Positions 24,963 to 34,058 of a DNA stretch of 64,000 nucleotides are shown here, piece by piece (within the stretch, counting starts at the first letter, position 1; each line of letters starts with the position of its first letter). This DNA is from Oceanisphaera sp. IT1-181. GTDB lineage: Bacteria > Pseudomonadota > Gammaproteobacteria > Enterobacterales > Aeromonadaceae. The translations under genes were made by a program, and so were the position numbers. The notes under the pieces were generated by a model. That model saw only the letters and a program-made list of their open reading frames with translations. It did not search any database and had not been told where the DNA came from. The stretch covers positions 546,001 through 610,000 of the forward strand of contig NZ_CP136856.1 of the NCBI RefSeq assembly GCF_033807535.1. Direction: 5' to 3'.

Positions 24963-26519
24963 TTGAGTAAGGTGCTTTTACGATCAGGTCTAATTGTATC
25001 GGCCATGACACTGATTTCTCGGGTGTTAGGCTTGGTGCGAGACGTAGTGATCGCTAACTTGTTAGGCGCTGGTGCGTCTGCAGATGTGTTCTTTTTTGCC
25101 AACCGTATTCCCAACTTTTTACGTCGTCTATTCGCCGAAGGTGCCTTCAATCAGGCCTTTATTCCGGTGATGACAGAATACAAACAAACTCGCAGTTTTA
25201 AGGATACGCAGGACCTAATTGCCGCCGTTTCCGGCACCCTTGGCATGATAGTGACGGTGGTGACCTTAATTGGCATGGTCGGTTCTGGCATTGTGACCGC
25301 CATATTTGGCATCGGCTGGTTTTTAGAATGGATGAATGATGGGCCTGAAGCTTATAAATTTGAGCTGGCCTCAGTACTGCTAAAAGTGACCTTTCCCTAC
25401 CTGTGGTTTATCTGTTTTACCGCCATGTCTGGGGCGATTTTAAATACCTTTGGCAAGTTTGCGGTGTCGTCTTTTACGCCGGTGTTTCTGAATCTGGCCA
25501 TGATTGGTGCCGCACTCTGGATATCGCCCAAGATGGCGCAACCAGAAATGGGCTTGGCCATAGGGGTGTTTCTCGGTGGCTTGATACAATTTTTGTTTCA
25601 GTTTCCGTTTTTGCGCCGCATCCACATGCTGGTGCGCCCCCGCTGGGCTTGGCATCATCCGGGAGTGGTAAAAATCCGCACCCTGATGATCCCCGCCTTG
25701 TTCGGAGTGTCGGTCAGCCAAGTAAACCTGTTGTTTGATACCATGCTGGCGTCCTTTCTCGCCACCGGCTCCATTAGTTATTTGTATTATTCGGATCGCT
25801 TGTTGGAATTTCCACTAGGCCTATTTGGCATTGCCATTGCCACTGTGATTTTACCGGCCTTATCCAGCCGCCATGTGGAGCAGTCTAAAGAGGGCTTTGC
25901 CGCCACCATGGACTGGGGCGTGCGCATGGTGTTGCTGATGGGCTTTCCGGCCATGTTAGGCCTGATTGTATTAAGCGAGCCCATGCTGCGGGTACTGTTT
26001 ATGCGCGGTGAGTTTGGGGTGGTGGAAGTGACGGCGGCCAGTAAGAGCTTGATTGCCTATGGCGTGGGCCTGCAAGCCTTTATGCTGATCAAGGTGTTGG
26101 CGCCGGGTTACTATGCCCGCCAAGACACCAAGACCCCGGTGCGCTTTGGTATTATTGCTATGGTGGCCAATATGGTGATGAACGGTATCCTGATTTTCCC
26201 TATGGGCTACGTGGGCTTAGCCTTGGCTACCGCACTGTCTGGCATCTTGAACGCGGGCTTGCTGGCATGGGGCTTGAGTAAGCGTGGTATTTACCATCCG
26301 AGCCGTAAAACCCTGTGGTTTGCCGGTAAAGTTGCCCTAGCAAGTACGGCAATGGCTGCGCTATTAGTCTGGTTATCGCCGCCGCTTAGCACGTGGGCAC
26401 AGTGGGGCATGCTGAGCAGTGCTGGGCATCTGCTGGCCTATATTGGAGCGGGTGCTGTGTGTTACGGTGCCTTACTGGTGCTCACTGGTGTGCGCTTGTC
26501 GCATTTTAAAAGCCTATAG
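24963..26519 (+). CDS. murJ: lipid II flippase MurJ (MviN)
   Basis: Flips undecaprenyl-linked peptidoglycan precursor (lipid II) across the inner membrane. The 518 residues have about 14 helices of the MOP superfamily. MSKVLLRSGLIVSAMTLISRVLGLVRDVVIA and FFANRIPNFLRRLFAEGAF are diagnostic N-terminal parts, followed by YYARQDTKTPVRFGI. Translation starts at TTG 24963, with GAGG about ten bases upstream. It is divergent from rpsT, and ribF lies 67 bases downstream, as in many gammaproteobacteria. Confidence 0.95.
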   Translation: MSKVLLRSGLIVSAMTLISRVLGLVRDVVIANLLGAGASADVFFFANRIPNFLRRLFAEGAFNQAFIPVMTEYKQTRSFKDTQDLIAAVSGTLGMIVTVVTLIGMVGSGIVTAIFGIGWFLEWMNDGPEAYKFELASVLLKVTFPYLWFICFTAMSGAILNTFGKFAVSSFTPVFLNLAMIGAALWISPKMAQPEMGLAIGVFLGGLIQFLFQFPFLRRIHMLVRPRWAWHHPGVVKIRTLMIPALFGVSVSQVNLLFDTMLASFLATGSISYLYYSDRLLEFPLGLFGIAIATVILPALSSRHVEQSKEGFAATMDWGVRMVLLMGFPAMLGLIVLSEPMLRVLFMRGEFGVVEVTAASKSLIAYGVGLQAFMLIKVLAPGYYARQDTKTPVRFGIIAMVANMVMNGILIFPMGYVGLALATALSGILNAGLLAWGLSKRGIYHPSRKTLWFAGKVALASTAMAALLVWLSPPLSTWAQWGMLSSAGHLLAYIGAGAVCYGALLVLTGVRLSHFKSL

Positions 26520-26586
26520 AGCTGATCCTAGCGGCGGCCTGAGGTATAATCCGTCGCTTTACAATTTAAGGTCGGCCTTGGAGTCT

Positions 26587-27534
26587 ATGGAGCTTATACG
26601 CGGCATTCCCAACATCAAACCCTGGCATAAGGGTTGTGTGCTCACCATAGGTAACTTTGATGGGGTGCATTTAGGGCATCAAGCCGTGCTGCGACGCTTA
26701 ATTGAGCAAGCGCGCCGCTTACAAGTGCCGGCGTGCGTGATGGTGTTTGAACCTCAACCCAGAGAGTTATTTAGTGGTGGTCAGGCACCGGCACGACTTA
26801 CCCGCTTGCGTGAGAAATATCAGCAACTGGCACGTCTTGGCATCGACCGTTTATTGTGCGTGCGCTTTAACACTGAGTTTGCCGCCCAAAGCCCGGATCA
26901 TTTTATTCGCGATTTATTAGTGGATAAACTTGGGGTGCGGTTTTTAGTAGTGGGTGACGATTTTCGCTTTGGCCAATACCGCAACGGCGACTTTGAATTA
27001 CTCACCCGCGCCGGTGCCGCCTTTAATTTTGACGTGGTCAGCACTCAAAGTTGGCGCAGAAACAGCCAACGCGTGAGCAGCACGCTGATCCGTGAGGCGC
27101 TGGGTAATGACAAGCTCGCGGATGCCACCGAGATGCTGGGCCGGCCTTATAGTTTATGTGGGCGCGTGGCACACGGTGCCAAGTTGGGCCGCACCATTGG
27201 TTTCCCTACCGCTAACGTGGCATTAAAGCGCCAAGTCAGCCCAGTGTCCGGCGTGTATGCGGTTGAGCTGTGGTTGGAGGGTAAGCCTTATGCGGGTGTG
27301 GCCAATATCGGCAATAAGCCGACGGTGAATGGCAGCCAAGCCTTATTAGAAGTCCATCTGTTTGATTTTTCCGGTGATATTTACGGTAAACAGGTGGAAG
27401 TAGAGCTGCGCAAAAAATTGCGCAGTGAACAAAAATTCGCTTCCTTTGCGTTGTTAAAGGAGCAAATTCAACGCGATGCCGTTGCAGCCCGCCATTGGTT
27501 TGGGTTGACGGCATCAGAACCGAATGGAATGTAG
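26587..27534 (+). CDS. ribF: bifunctional riboflavin kinase/FAD synthetase RibF
   Basis: Converts riboflavin to FMN and FMN to FAD. The 315 residues have the N-terminal nucleotidyltransferase with IGNFDGVHLGHQAVL (about residues 20-34) and FVVG-type GDDFRFGQYRNGD, then the flavokinase domain with GAKLGRTIGFPTANV and YAGVANIGNKPTVNG. The ATG at 26587 follows TTGGAGTCT; an open frame extends upstream to 26419 inside murJ but does not match the family. The stop is six bases before ileS, suggesting one operon. Confidence 0.95.
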   Translation: MELIRGIPNIKPWHKGCVLTIGNFDGVHLGHQAVLRRLIEQARRLQVPACVMVFEPQPRELFSGGQAPARLTRLREKYQQLARLGIDRLLCVRFNTEFAAQSPDHFIRDLLVDKLGVRFLVVGDDFRFGQYRNGDFELLTRAGAAFNFDVVSTQSWRRNSQRVSSTLIREALGNDKLADATEMLGRPYSLCGRVAHGAKLGRTIGFPTANVALKRQVSPVSGVYAVELWLEGKPYAGVANIGNKPTVNGSQALLEVHLFDFSGDIYGKQVEVELRKKLRSEQKFASFALLKEQIQRDAVAARHWFGLTASEPNGM

Positions 27535-27539
27535 GACTC

Positions 27540-30359
27540 ATGAGCGACTATAAAAACACCCTGAATTTGCCCGAAACAGAATTTCCGATGCGCGGTAACC
27601 TGGCCCAACGTGAGCCGGTGATGCTGGCGCGCTGGATTGAGCAGGATCTATACGGCGCCGTGCGTCAGGCTAAAGCCGGCAAAAAGCCGTTTATCCTGCA
27701 TGACGGCCCTCCGTACGCCAATGGCAGCATTCATATTGGTCACTCGGTAAACAAAATTCTGAAAGACATTATCGTTAAGTCTAAAGGCTTGCAGGGCTTC
27801 GACTCACCCTACATTCCCGGTTGGGACTGCCACGGTCTGCCGATTGAGCTCAAAGTAGAAGAAAAAATTGGTAAGCCCGGCGTTAAAGTGACGCCCGCAG
27901 AGTTTCGTGAAGCCTGCCGTGCTTATGCTAAAACCCAAATTGCCGCGCAAAAAGCCGATTTTATTCGTTTAGGCGTGCTGGGCGATTGGGAAAATCCGTA
28001 TCTGACCATGGACTTTGGCACCGAAGCCAACATCATTCGCTCACTGGGCAAGATTATCGATAACGGCCATTTGCACAAAGGCTCAAAGCCGGTGCACTGG
28101 TGTACTGATTGCGGCTCTGCATTAGCGGAAGCAGAAGTTGAATACGAAGACCGTCGCTCACCGGCCATCGACGTGCGCTTTAAAGCCGTGGACCAAGACG
28201 CTGTGGCGGCACTGTTTGATTGCCCTACCGATCATTTTGGTCAAGGCGCGATTTCAGTGGTCATTTGGACCACCACGCCTTGGACGCTGCCGGCTAACCG
28301 CGCCGTGGCTTTGAACTCTGAGCTGAGCTACGCGCTGGTACAAGTAGAAGGCGAACATCCGGAGCGCTTGATCTTGGCCGCCGACTTAGTGACCGATGTC
28401 ATGGATCGCGCCGGTATCAGCCAGTATCACAACTTAGGCTTCTGCCAAGGCAGTGCGCTTGAGCTGAGCCGTTTTCAGCATCCGTTCTATGACTTCTCTG
28501 TGCCTGCTATCTTAGGCGAGCACGTAACCTTAGATGCAGGTACCGGTGTCGTACATACCGCACCAGGACACGGTCAAGAAGACTTCGTGGTGGGCCAGCA
28601 GTATGGCCTAGAAATTGCCAACCCCGTGGGTGGCAATGGCGTGTATTTGCCAGACACAGAACTGTTTGCCGGTCAGCATGTATTTAAAGCCAACGATTCA
28701 GTGATAGAAGTGCTGAAAGAGCGCGGTGCACTGTTGCATCATCAAGCTTACATGCACTCTTACCCGCATTGCTGGCGCCATAAGACGCCCATTATCTTCC
28801 GTGCTACGCCCCAGTGGTTTATCAGCATGGAGCAGGGCGGCTTGCGTGAAAAAGCGCTGGCTGAGATCAAAAAAGTACAGTGGGTACCAGAATGGGGTCA
28901 AAACCGCATTCAGGCCATGGTTGAGAACCGCCCGGATTGGTGTATTTCGCGCCAGCGTACTTGGGGCGTGCCGATTGCGCTGTTTGTCCATAAAGACACT
29001 CAAGCACTGCACCCCCGTGCCACTGAGCTAATGGAAGAAGTGGCCAAGCGCGTTGAGCTGGCCGGTATTCAAGCTTGGTGGGATCTGGATCCGGCCGAGT
29101 TGCTGGGTGAAGAAGCAGAACAGTACGAAAAAGTATTGGATACCCTGGATGTGTGGTTTGACTCAGGTTCCACTCACGCTACCGTGGTTGATCCGCGTCC
29201 CGAGTTTGGCGGTCACAGTGCCGACCTGTATCTGGAAGGCTCGGATCAGCATCGCGGCTGGTTTATGTCGTCCCTGATGATCTCCACCGCCATGAAAGGC
29301 CATGCGCCTTACAACCAAGTGCTGACCCACGGTTTCACCGTAGACGGCGACGGTCGTAAGATGTCTAAGTCAATTGGCAACGTGGTTAGCCCACAGCAGG
29401 TAATGAACAAGCTGGGCGCGGATATCTTGCGCTTATGGGTGGCGGGCACGGATTATTCCGGTGAAATGACGGTGTCTGATGAAATATTAAATCGCAGTGC
29501 CGATGCTTATCGTCGTATTCGTAACACGGCGCGCTTCTTGTTAGCCAACTTAAACGGCTTTGATCCGACCACCGATATGGTTGCACCGGATGATATGGTG
29601 TTGATTGACCGTTGGGCCGTGGGGCGTGCGCAGGCGATTCAGCAAGAAATCGTCACCGCCTATGACGAATATAACTTCCACTTGGTTACCCAAAAGCTGA
29701 TGCAGTTCTGCTCGGTAGAAATGGGTTCTTTCTATCTGGATGTGATCAAAGACCGTCAGTACACGGCGAAAGCCGATGGCTTAGCCCGTCGCTCTTGTCA
29801 GACAGCGCTGTTCCACATAGTGGAAGCGCTGGTGCGCTGGATGGCACCTATCATGAGCTTTACCGCTGATGAAATCTGGAACTTGTTACCGGGCGAGCGC
29901 AGTCAATTTGTGTTTACCGAAGAGTTCTACGAAGGACTATTTGGCTTAAGCGCGGACGAACAGCTCAATGATGGTTACTGGGCGCAATTGCTCACCGTGC
30001 GTCAAGCGGTAAACAAGGCCTTAGAAACAGCTCGTAAAGAGAAAGTGATTGGCGGTGCGCTTGAATCCGAAATCACGCTGTTTGTGGATGAGTCATTGGC
30101 CACCATCTTGGGTCGTTTGGGCAGTGAGCTGCGCTTTGTGCTGTTAACCTCAAGTGTAACGGTTAAGCCGTTACCGGAAGCCGTTAACGCCCAAGACACC
30201 GAGCTGGAAGGCTTGAAGATTACCGTGGCTAAGAGTGAGGCGCAGAAGTGCGGTCGTTGCTGGCACCATGTTGCTGATGTAAGCGCAGAGCATGACCATA
30301 TGTGTGGTCGCTGTGTGTCTAACGTCTCCGGAGACGGCGAAACTCGCCGGTTTGCTTAA
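27540..30359 (+). CDS. ileS: isoleucyl-tRNA synthetase IleS
   Basis: Class I aminoacyl-tRNA synthetase charging tRNA-Ile, with editing of valine. The 939 residues (E. coli 938) contain HIGH at 65-68, the CP1 editing domain (WTTTPWTLPANRAVA, GTGVVHTAPGHGQEDF), KMSKS at 607-611 and a C-terminal zinc site with CGRCWHH and MCGRCVSNV. Start ATG 27540 fits MSDYKNTLNLPETEFPMRGNL. The final base of the stop codon is the first base of the lspA ATG. The presence of both Cys pairs indicates the normal mupirocin-sensitive bacterial type. Confidence 0.98.
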   Translation: MSDYKNTLNLPETEFPMRGNLAQREPVMLARWIEQDLYGAVRQAKAGKKPFILHDGPPYANGSIHIGHSVNKILKDIIVKSKGLQGFDSPYIPGWDCHGLPIELKVEEKIGKPGVKVTPAEFREACRAYAKTQIAAQKADFIRLGVLGDWENPYLTMDFGTEANIIRSLGKIIDNGHLHKGSKPVHWCTDCGSALAEAEVEYEDRRSPAIDVRFKAVDQDAVAALFDCPTDHFGQGAISVVIWTTTPWTLPANRAVALNSELSYALVQVEGEHPERLILAADLVTDVMDRAGISQYHNLGFCQGSALELSRFQHPFYDFSVPAILGEHVTLDAGTGVVHTAPGHGQEDFVVGQQYGLEIANPVGGNGVYLPDTELFAGQHVFKANDSVIEVLKERGALLHHQAYMHSYPHCWRHKTPIIFRATPQWFISMEQGGLREKALAEIKKVQWVPEWGQNRIQAMVENRPDWCISRQRTWGVPIALFVHKDTQALHPRATELMEEVAKRVELAGIQAWWDLDPAELLGEEAEQYEKVLDTLDVWFDSGSTHATVVDPRPEFGGHSADLYLEGSDQHRGWFMSSLMISTAMKGHAPYNQVLTHGFTVDGDGRKMSKSIGNVVSPQQVMNKLGADILRLWVAGTDYSGEMTVSDEILNRSADAYRRIRNTARFLLANLNGFDPTTDMVAPDDMVLIDRWAVGRAQAIQQEIVTAYDEYNFHLVTQKLMQFCSVEMGSFYLDVIKDRQYTAKADGLARRSCQTALFHIVEALVRWMAPIMSFTADEIWNLLPGERSQFVFTEEFYEGLFGLSADEQLNDGYWAQLLTVRQAVNKALETARKEKVIGGALESEITLFVDESLATILGRLGSELRFVLLTSSVTVKPLPEAVNAQDTELEGLKITVAKSEAQKCGRCWHHVADVSAEHDHMCGRCVSNVSGDGETRRFA

Positions 30360-30877
30360 TGGCGAACGTGCGAGGCTCACTGCTAGGCGGCTCTATGTTA
30401 AATTCTGGTCTGCGCTGGTGGTGGTTGGCCCTAGTGGCCATAGTGCTCGATCAAGTGAGCAAGTGGTTCACCGTGACCTATTTAGAGTTTGGTTATCCAG
30501 GGGTGCAAATCACCCCCTTCTTTAACCTTGTTCACGTCTATAACCCAGGTGCGGCTTTTAGCTTCTTGGCGGATCAAGGCGGTTGGCAACGCTGGTTTTT
30601 TGCCGGCCTCGCCACCGCTGTTACTGTGTTATTAAGCGTGTGGATGGCTAAAATGCCCAAAGCCGCCCGCTGGCTACCCGCCGCTTATGCATTAGTGATT
30701 GGCGGCGCCATCGGTAACGTGATTGACCGACTCTTGCTGGGCCACGTGGTCGACTTTCTCGACTTTTACGTGAACGCTTGGCATTGGCCGGCCTTTAACT
30801 TGGCGGACAGCTTTATCTTTATTGGTGCCGCCATGATCATCATCGACAGTCTGAAGAAGGACAAAGTAGATGAATAA
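30359..30877 (+). CDS. lspA: lipoprotein signal peptidase LspA (signal peptidase II)
   Basis: Aspartyl protease of the inner membrane that cleaves the signal peptide of diacylglyceryl prolipoproteins. The 172 residues have four membrane helices. Catalytic aspartates are Asp123 (GNVIDRLLLG) and Asp150 (FNLADSFIF), and YNPGAAFSFLADQGGWQRW is conserved. ATG 30359 overlaps the ileS stop by one base; an internal ATG 12 codons later is an alternative start. Its own stop overlaps fkpB by eight bases. Acts after Lgt, whose gene is at 19945. Confidence 0.95.
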   Translation: MANVRGSLLGGSMLNSGLRWWWLALVAIVLDQVSKWFTVTYLEFGYPGVQITPFFNLVHVYNPGAAFSFLADQGGWQRWFFAGLATAVTVLLSVWMAKMPKAARWLPAAYALVIGGAIGNVIDRLLLGHVVDFLDFYVNAWHWPAFNLADSFIFIGAAMIIIDSLKKDKVDE

Positions 30878-31304
30878 CCAGATAGGAAACCAGAGTGAAG
30901 TGTTATTTCACTTTACGCTTACCTTGGCCGACGGCTCAGTGGCCGACAGCACCAAGTTGCAAGGTAAACCGGCCAAGCTGAAGATGGGCGATGGCAGCTT
31001 AACTGCCAACTTCGAAGCCTGCTTGTTGGGCTTAACAGCCGGCGATCAGCACAGCTTTGAGCTGGGCCCTGATGATGCCTTTGGGCCGGTTAACCCCAAT
31101 AACATTCATTATATGGAACGCCGCCAATTTGCCGCGGAGTTGGACTTAAGTGAAGGCGCTATCGTGGCCTTCACTCAGCCCAATGGTGCCGAAATACCCG
31201 GCATTATTCGCGACGTGGCCGGCGATTCGGTGACCGTAGACTTCAACCATCCACTGGCGGGTCAACGCGTTACCTTCGACGTAGAAATACTGACCGTTGC
31301 ATAA
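30870..31304 (+). CDS. fkpB: FKBP-type peptidyl-prolyl cis-trans isomerase FkpB (SlpA)
   Basis: Cytoplasmic prolyl isomerase of the SlyD-like FKBP group. The 144 residues show the FKBP half-barrel (LFHFTLTLADGSVADS-like start, MGDGSLTANFEACLLGLTAGD) and an inserted flap with LGPDDAFGPVNPNNIHYMER, then FTQPNGAEIPG and VDFNHPLAGQ. No histidine-rich SlyD tail is present, which favours FkpB. Position between lspA and ispH is the same as in E. coli. Confidence 0.92.
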   Translation: MNNQIGNQSEVLFHFTLTLADGSVADSTKLQGKPAKLKMGDGSLTANFEACLLGLTAGDQHSFELGPDDAFGPVNPNNIHYMERRQFAAELDLSEGAIVAFTQPNGAEIPGIIRDVAGDSVTVDFNHPLAGQRVTFDVEILTVA

Positions 31305-31334
31305 ACGGTTTGTTTAGATATTAAGGAGTCTGGC

Positions 31335-32279
31335 ATGGATATTCTACTGGCCAACCCGCGCGGCTTTTGTGCCGGCGTGGATCGCGCCATCAGCATAGTG
31401 GAAAGTGCGCTAGAGAAATTTTCCGCACCCATTTATGTGCGCCATGAAGTGGTGCATAACCGCTATGTGGTCAATAAGCTGAAAAATGCGGGCGCCGTGT
31501 TTGTGGAAGAGCTAGATCAGGTGCCAGACGATAATATCGTGATTTTTTCGGCTCATGGTGTGTCCAAAGCGGTGCGCGAAGAAGCCAAGCGCCGCGGTTT
31601 AAAGGTGTTTGATGCTACTTGCCCCTTGGTGACCAAGGTGCACATGGAAGTGCACAGAGCCAGTAAAAAAGGCATAGAAACCATACTGATTGGCCATGCG
31701 GGCCACCCAGAAGTGGAAGGCACCATGGGCCAGTATGAAAGTGTTGAGGGGGGCATCTACTTAGTAGAAAACCCAGCCGATGTAGAAACACTGGCGGTTA
31801 AACATCCGGATAACCTGACCTTCGTGACCCAAACTACGCTTAGCGTGGATGAAACCTCGGACGTAATCGATGCGCTGCGCGCGCGCTTCCCCACTATTGA
31901 AGGGCCGCGTAAAGATGATATTTGTTATGCCACGCAAAATCGCCAAGATGCGGTACGCGAGTTAGCCGCCAAGGCGGATGTGATGTTAGTGGTGGGGTCT
32001 AAAAACTCCTCTAATTCCAACCGTTTGCGCGAGCTGTCAGAAAAGATCGGCACCCGCGCTTATTTAATCGATTGTGTCGAAATGATTGATGCCAGCTGGT
32101 TAACCGGTGTGGAGCGAGTGGCGGTGACCGCCGGCGCCTCTGCACCGGAGATCTTAGTGCAAGAGGTGATTAATCATCTGAAAACCTTAGGCGGTAACAC
32201 GGTTACCGAGCACCCAGGACGCGAAGAAAATATCGTGTTTGAAGTGCCCGCCGAGCTTAAAATTAAAAACGTAAGCTAA
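31335..32279 (+). CDS. ispH: 4-hydroxy-3-methylbut-2-enyl diphosphate reductase IspH
   Basis: Last enzyme of the MEP isoprenoid pathway, making IPP and DMAPP with a [4Fe-4S] cluster. The 314 residues contain the cluster ligands Cys12 (NPRGFCAGVDRAI), Cys96 (DATCPLVTKVH) and Cys197 (DDICYATQNRQ), in the same positions as E. coli. GSKNSSNSNRLREL and TAGASAPEILV are also typical. Start ATG 31335 follows TAAGGAGTCTGGC. A terminator follows, then the convergent pilE-like gene. Confidence 0.97.
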   Translation: MDILLANPRGFCAGVDRAISIVESALEKFSAPIYVRHEVVHNRYVVNKLKNAGAVFVEELDQVPDDNIVIFSAHGVSKAVREEAKRRGLKVFDATCPLVTKVHMEVHRASKKGIETILIGHAGHPEVEGTMGQYESVEGGIYLVENPADVETLAVKHPDNLTFVTQTTLSVDETSDVIDALRARFPTIEGPRKDDICYATQNRQDAVRELAAKADVMLVVGSKNSSNSNRLRELSEKIGTRAYLIDCVEMIDASWLTGVERVAVTAGASAPEILVQEVINHLKTLGGNTVTEHPGREENIVFEVPAELKIKNVS

Positions 32280-32299
32280 ACAGTGCTAAGCCAAAAAAT

Positions 32300-32330
32300 A
32301 AAAAGCCGAACTTTATAGTTCGGCTTTTTG
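32300..32330. terminator. bidirectional terminator between ispH and the pilE-like gene
   Basis: AAAAGCCGAAC-TTTATA-GTTCGGCTTTTT, with A/T runs on both sides, between convergent genes. Confidence 0.9.
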
Positions 32331-32384
32331 TTGCTTGTGATCCGGCTTAATGGGGTAATTGAGCTTCCAGCTTGCTAAAAAAAG

Positions 32385-32810
32385 CTATTCCCAGCACTCG
32401 GCGGGTGTTTTTTCATGACTACGGCTTAACGTTAGCGTCTGGCAAGATTGCGTACCTTGGCGGTCTTGCGCTTGGGCTGAATCGGATTTGACGGTGGCGG
32501 TTAATTGATAATGGCTGCTGCTGGCTTCGGTGATGCTAAAGCTGTAGTGGGTGTGGTCCGCAAGGTTTGGGGCTAGCACGCTGATATCGGTTGCGTATTG
32601 CGCATGGCTGATCCGCCATTCTTCTTGTTGTAGCTGCAAAGCATATAAGGATTTTTGAGCTGCCGCGCGTTGGTTTTTTAATAAGTACGCCGAGAGGCTG
32701 GGGTAGGCGAGGGCGCCCAAGATAGCGATTATGGTTGCCACAATCAGCAGTTCTACTAACGAAAACCCTGCCATTTCAGCTGCTCGCGGTACTTGCTCAG
32801 TGCGACTCAT
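32385..32810 (-). CDS. pilE: PilE-like type IV minor pilin
   Basis: Type IV pilin-like protein of 141 residues. It has a 14-residue leader ending MAG, a prepilin peptidase site G^FSLVELLIVATIIAIL with Phe1 and Glu5 of the mature protein, then the hydrophobic N-terminal helix and a small globular domain. The C-terminal Cys pair (SCQTLTL ... ECWE) probably forms the D-region disulfide. In Pseudomonas aeruginosa pilE closes the fimU-pilVWXY1Y2-pilE cluster next to ispH. Here it is on the opposite strand, facing away from the other minor pilin genes. Confidence 0.82.
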   Translation of the reverse strand: MSRTEQVPRAAEMAGFSLVELLIVATIIAILGALAYPSLSAYLLKNQRAAAQKSLYALQLQQEEWRISHAQYATDISVLAPNLADHTHYSFSITEASSSHYQLTATVKSDSAQAQDRQGTQSCQTLTLSRSHEKTPAECWE

Positions 32811-32907
32811 GTGCTTGCCTTGTTGAAAAGAGGGTCCTGAGCCAAGCTTAGCCTTAACCTTGTAAACAGGGTGTGTATGGTAAAGGCGAGTACTGCAAGG
32901 AGGCAGT

Positions 32908-33411
32908 ATGCAAGTGAGTCAGGCAGGACTAACGCTCATCGAGCTCTTACTGAGCTTAATGATCATGGCCATCTTAGGCATGCTGGCTCTGCCCAATTTT
33001 CAGAGCTTTGCTCAGCAATATCGTGTGCGTGGCGCCGGCAGCTTGGTGTATACGCATTTGCAGCAAGCGCGCAGTGAAGCCATTAAGCGCAACACCAGTA
33101 TTACCGTTTGTTTTAGCGGCTCGGGCACTGCCGCTTGGCAATATAAAATGCTAGAGCTGAGTCAAGCGGGGGACTGCGATAGCCAAGTCATTGATGCTAT
33201 TGAACAGGTGAGTGGTCAGCAGTTTCTTGGCGTGATCCTCACTGCCGCTTATCCAGCTCCCTACCTTATTTTTAAACCCAGAAGAAGCGCCTTGCTATCG
33301 GGCAATATCACCTTGGAACAGGGGGATCATCATCTTAAGGTGATCACTTGGAATAACAGCATTATTCGCACCTGCTCTGACAGCCAACTACCCGGTGTGC
33401 CGCCATGCTAA
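32908..33411 (+). CDS. fimT: FimT/FimU-type minor pilin (GspH family)
   Basis: Minor pilin of 167 residues with cleavage site QAG^LTLIELLLSLMIMAIL (mature Leu1 rather than Phe, Glu5 present). A GspH/FimT globular part follows with LVYTHLQQARSEAIKRN, the classical FimT motif, and ITVCFSG. Two C-terminal cysteines (TCSDS and PPC) may pair. AAGGAGGCAGT gives a very strong ribosome site before ATG 32908. It overlaps the pilW-like gene by seven bases and starts a four-gene unit of minor pilins that likely prime pilus assembly. Confidence 0.85.
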   Translation: MQVSQAGLTLIELLLSLMIMAILGMLALPNFQSFAQQYRVRGAGSLVYTHLQQARSEAIKRNTSITVCFSGSGTAAWQYKMLELSQAGDCDSQVIDAIEQVSGQQFLGVILTAAYPAPYLIFKPRRSALLSGNITLEQGDHHLKVITWNNSIIRTCSDSQLPGVPPC

Positions 33412-34058
33412 AAGCGGAGTCAGGATTTTCATTACTCGAAACCTTAATAGCCATGGCAACCGGCTTGGTGGTATTGGCGACTGTGCTGTCCTTATTTATC
33501 AGCTTATTGGGCACGGCCAATACCACCTTGCAGTTGTCTCGACTGAATCAAGAAGTACACAGCATCAGTGACGTGCTGAGCCGAGATATTCAGCGGGCTG
33601 GCTTTCATCCTGCCGCCGTGACGGAGACGGCGTTGAATCAGGTGGGCCCAAGTGCTATCGCCAAGCACTTGGTGTTTTCTCCGAGTGAAGACTTATATCC
33701 TTCCGCTAATGCGGCCCACTGCATTCGCGTTAAATTTTGGGACGCCGATGCGCCTTCGGGTCAACAAGCAGTGGTGCGGATTTATCATTTTCAGGCCAGC
33801 ACGGGTGTGCTGCGCGTACATCGCCATGTTGATGTGCAAAGTGTAGAACCGCTCAATATTCTATGTGGTTCAGGCAGCCAGCTTACCTCCAGTAAAGAAA
33901 TTCGCGTACAGCAGTTATCTTTGCGTTTAACGCCTAACAGCCACGCTCAGGGTGCGCGCAGTATTGAGTTAGTCATGAGTGCCGCTTATGTGAAGCGGCC
34001 CGATTTAGCGCAAACCTTACACAGGCGGGTACTGTTAAGAAATCAAGGTGGCGGGTAA
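33405..34058 (+). CDS. pilW: PilW-like minor pilin
   Basis: The 217 residues have the class III signal ESG^FSLLETLIAMATGLVVLA (Phe1, Glu5). A larger globular domain holds SDVLSRDIQRAGFHP, the region by which PilW/GspJ-like proteins are recognised. It overlaps the FimT gene by seven bases, and its stop (TAATG) overlaps the ATG of the next gene, so the genes are translationally coupled. The PilW-type assignment rests on this motif and on gene order. Confidence 0.82.
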   Translation: MLKAESGFSLLETLIAMATGLVVLATVLSLFISLLGTANTTLQLSRLNQEVHSISDVLSRDIQRAGFHPAAVTETALNQVGPSAIAKHLVFSPSEDLYPSANAAHCIRVKFWDADAPSGQQAVVRIYHFQASTGVLRVHRHVDVQSVEPLNILCGSGSQLTSSKEIRVQQLSLRLTPNSHAQGARSIELVMSAAYVKRPDLAQTLHRRVLLRNQGGG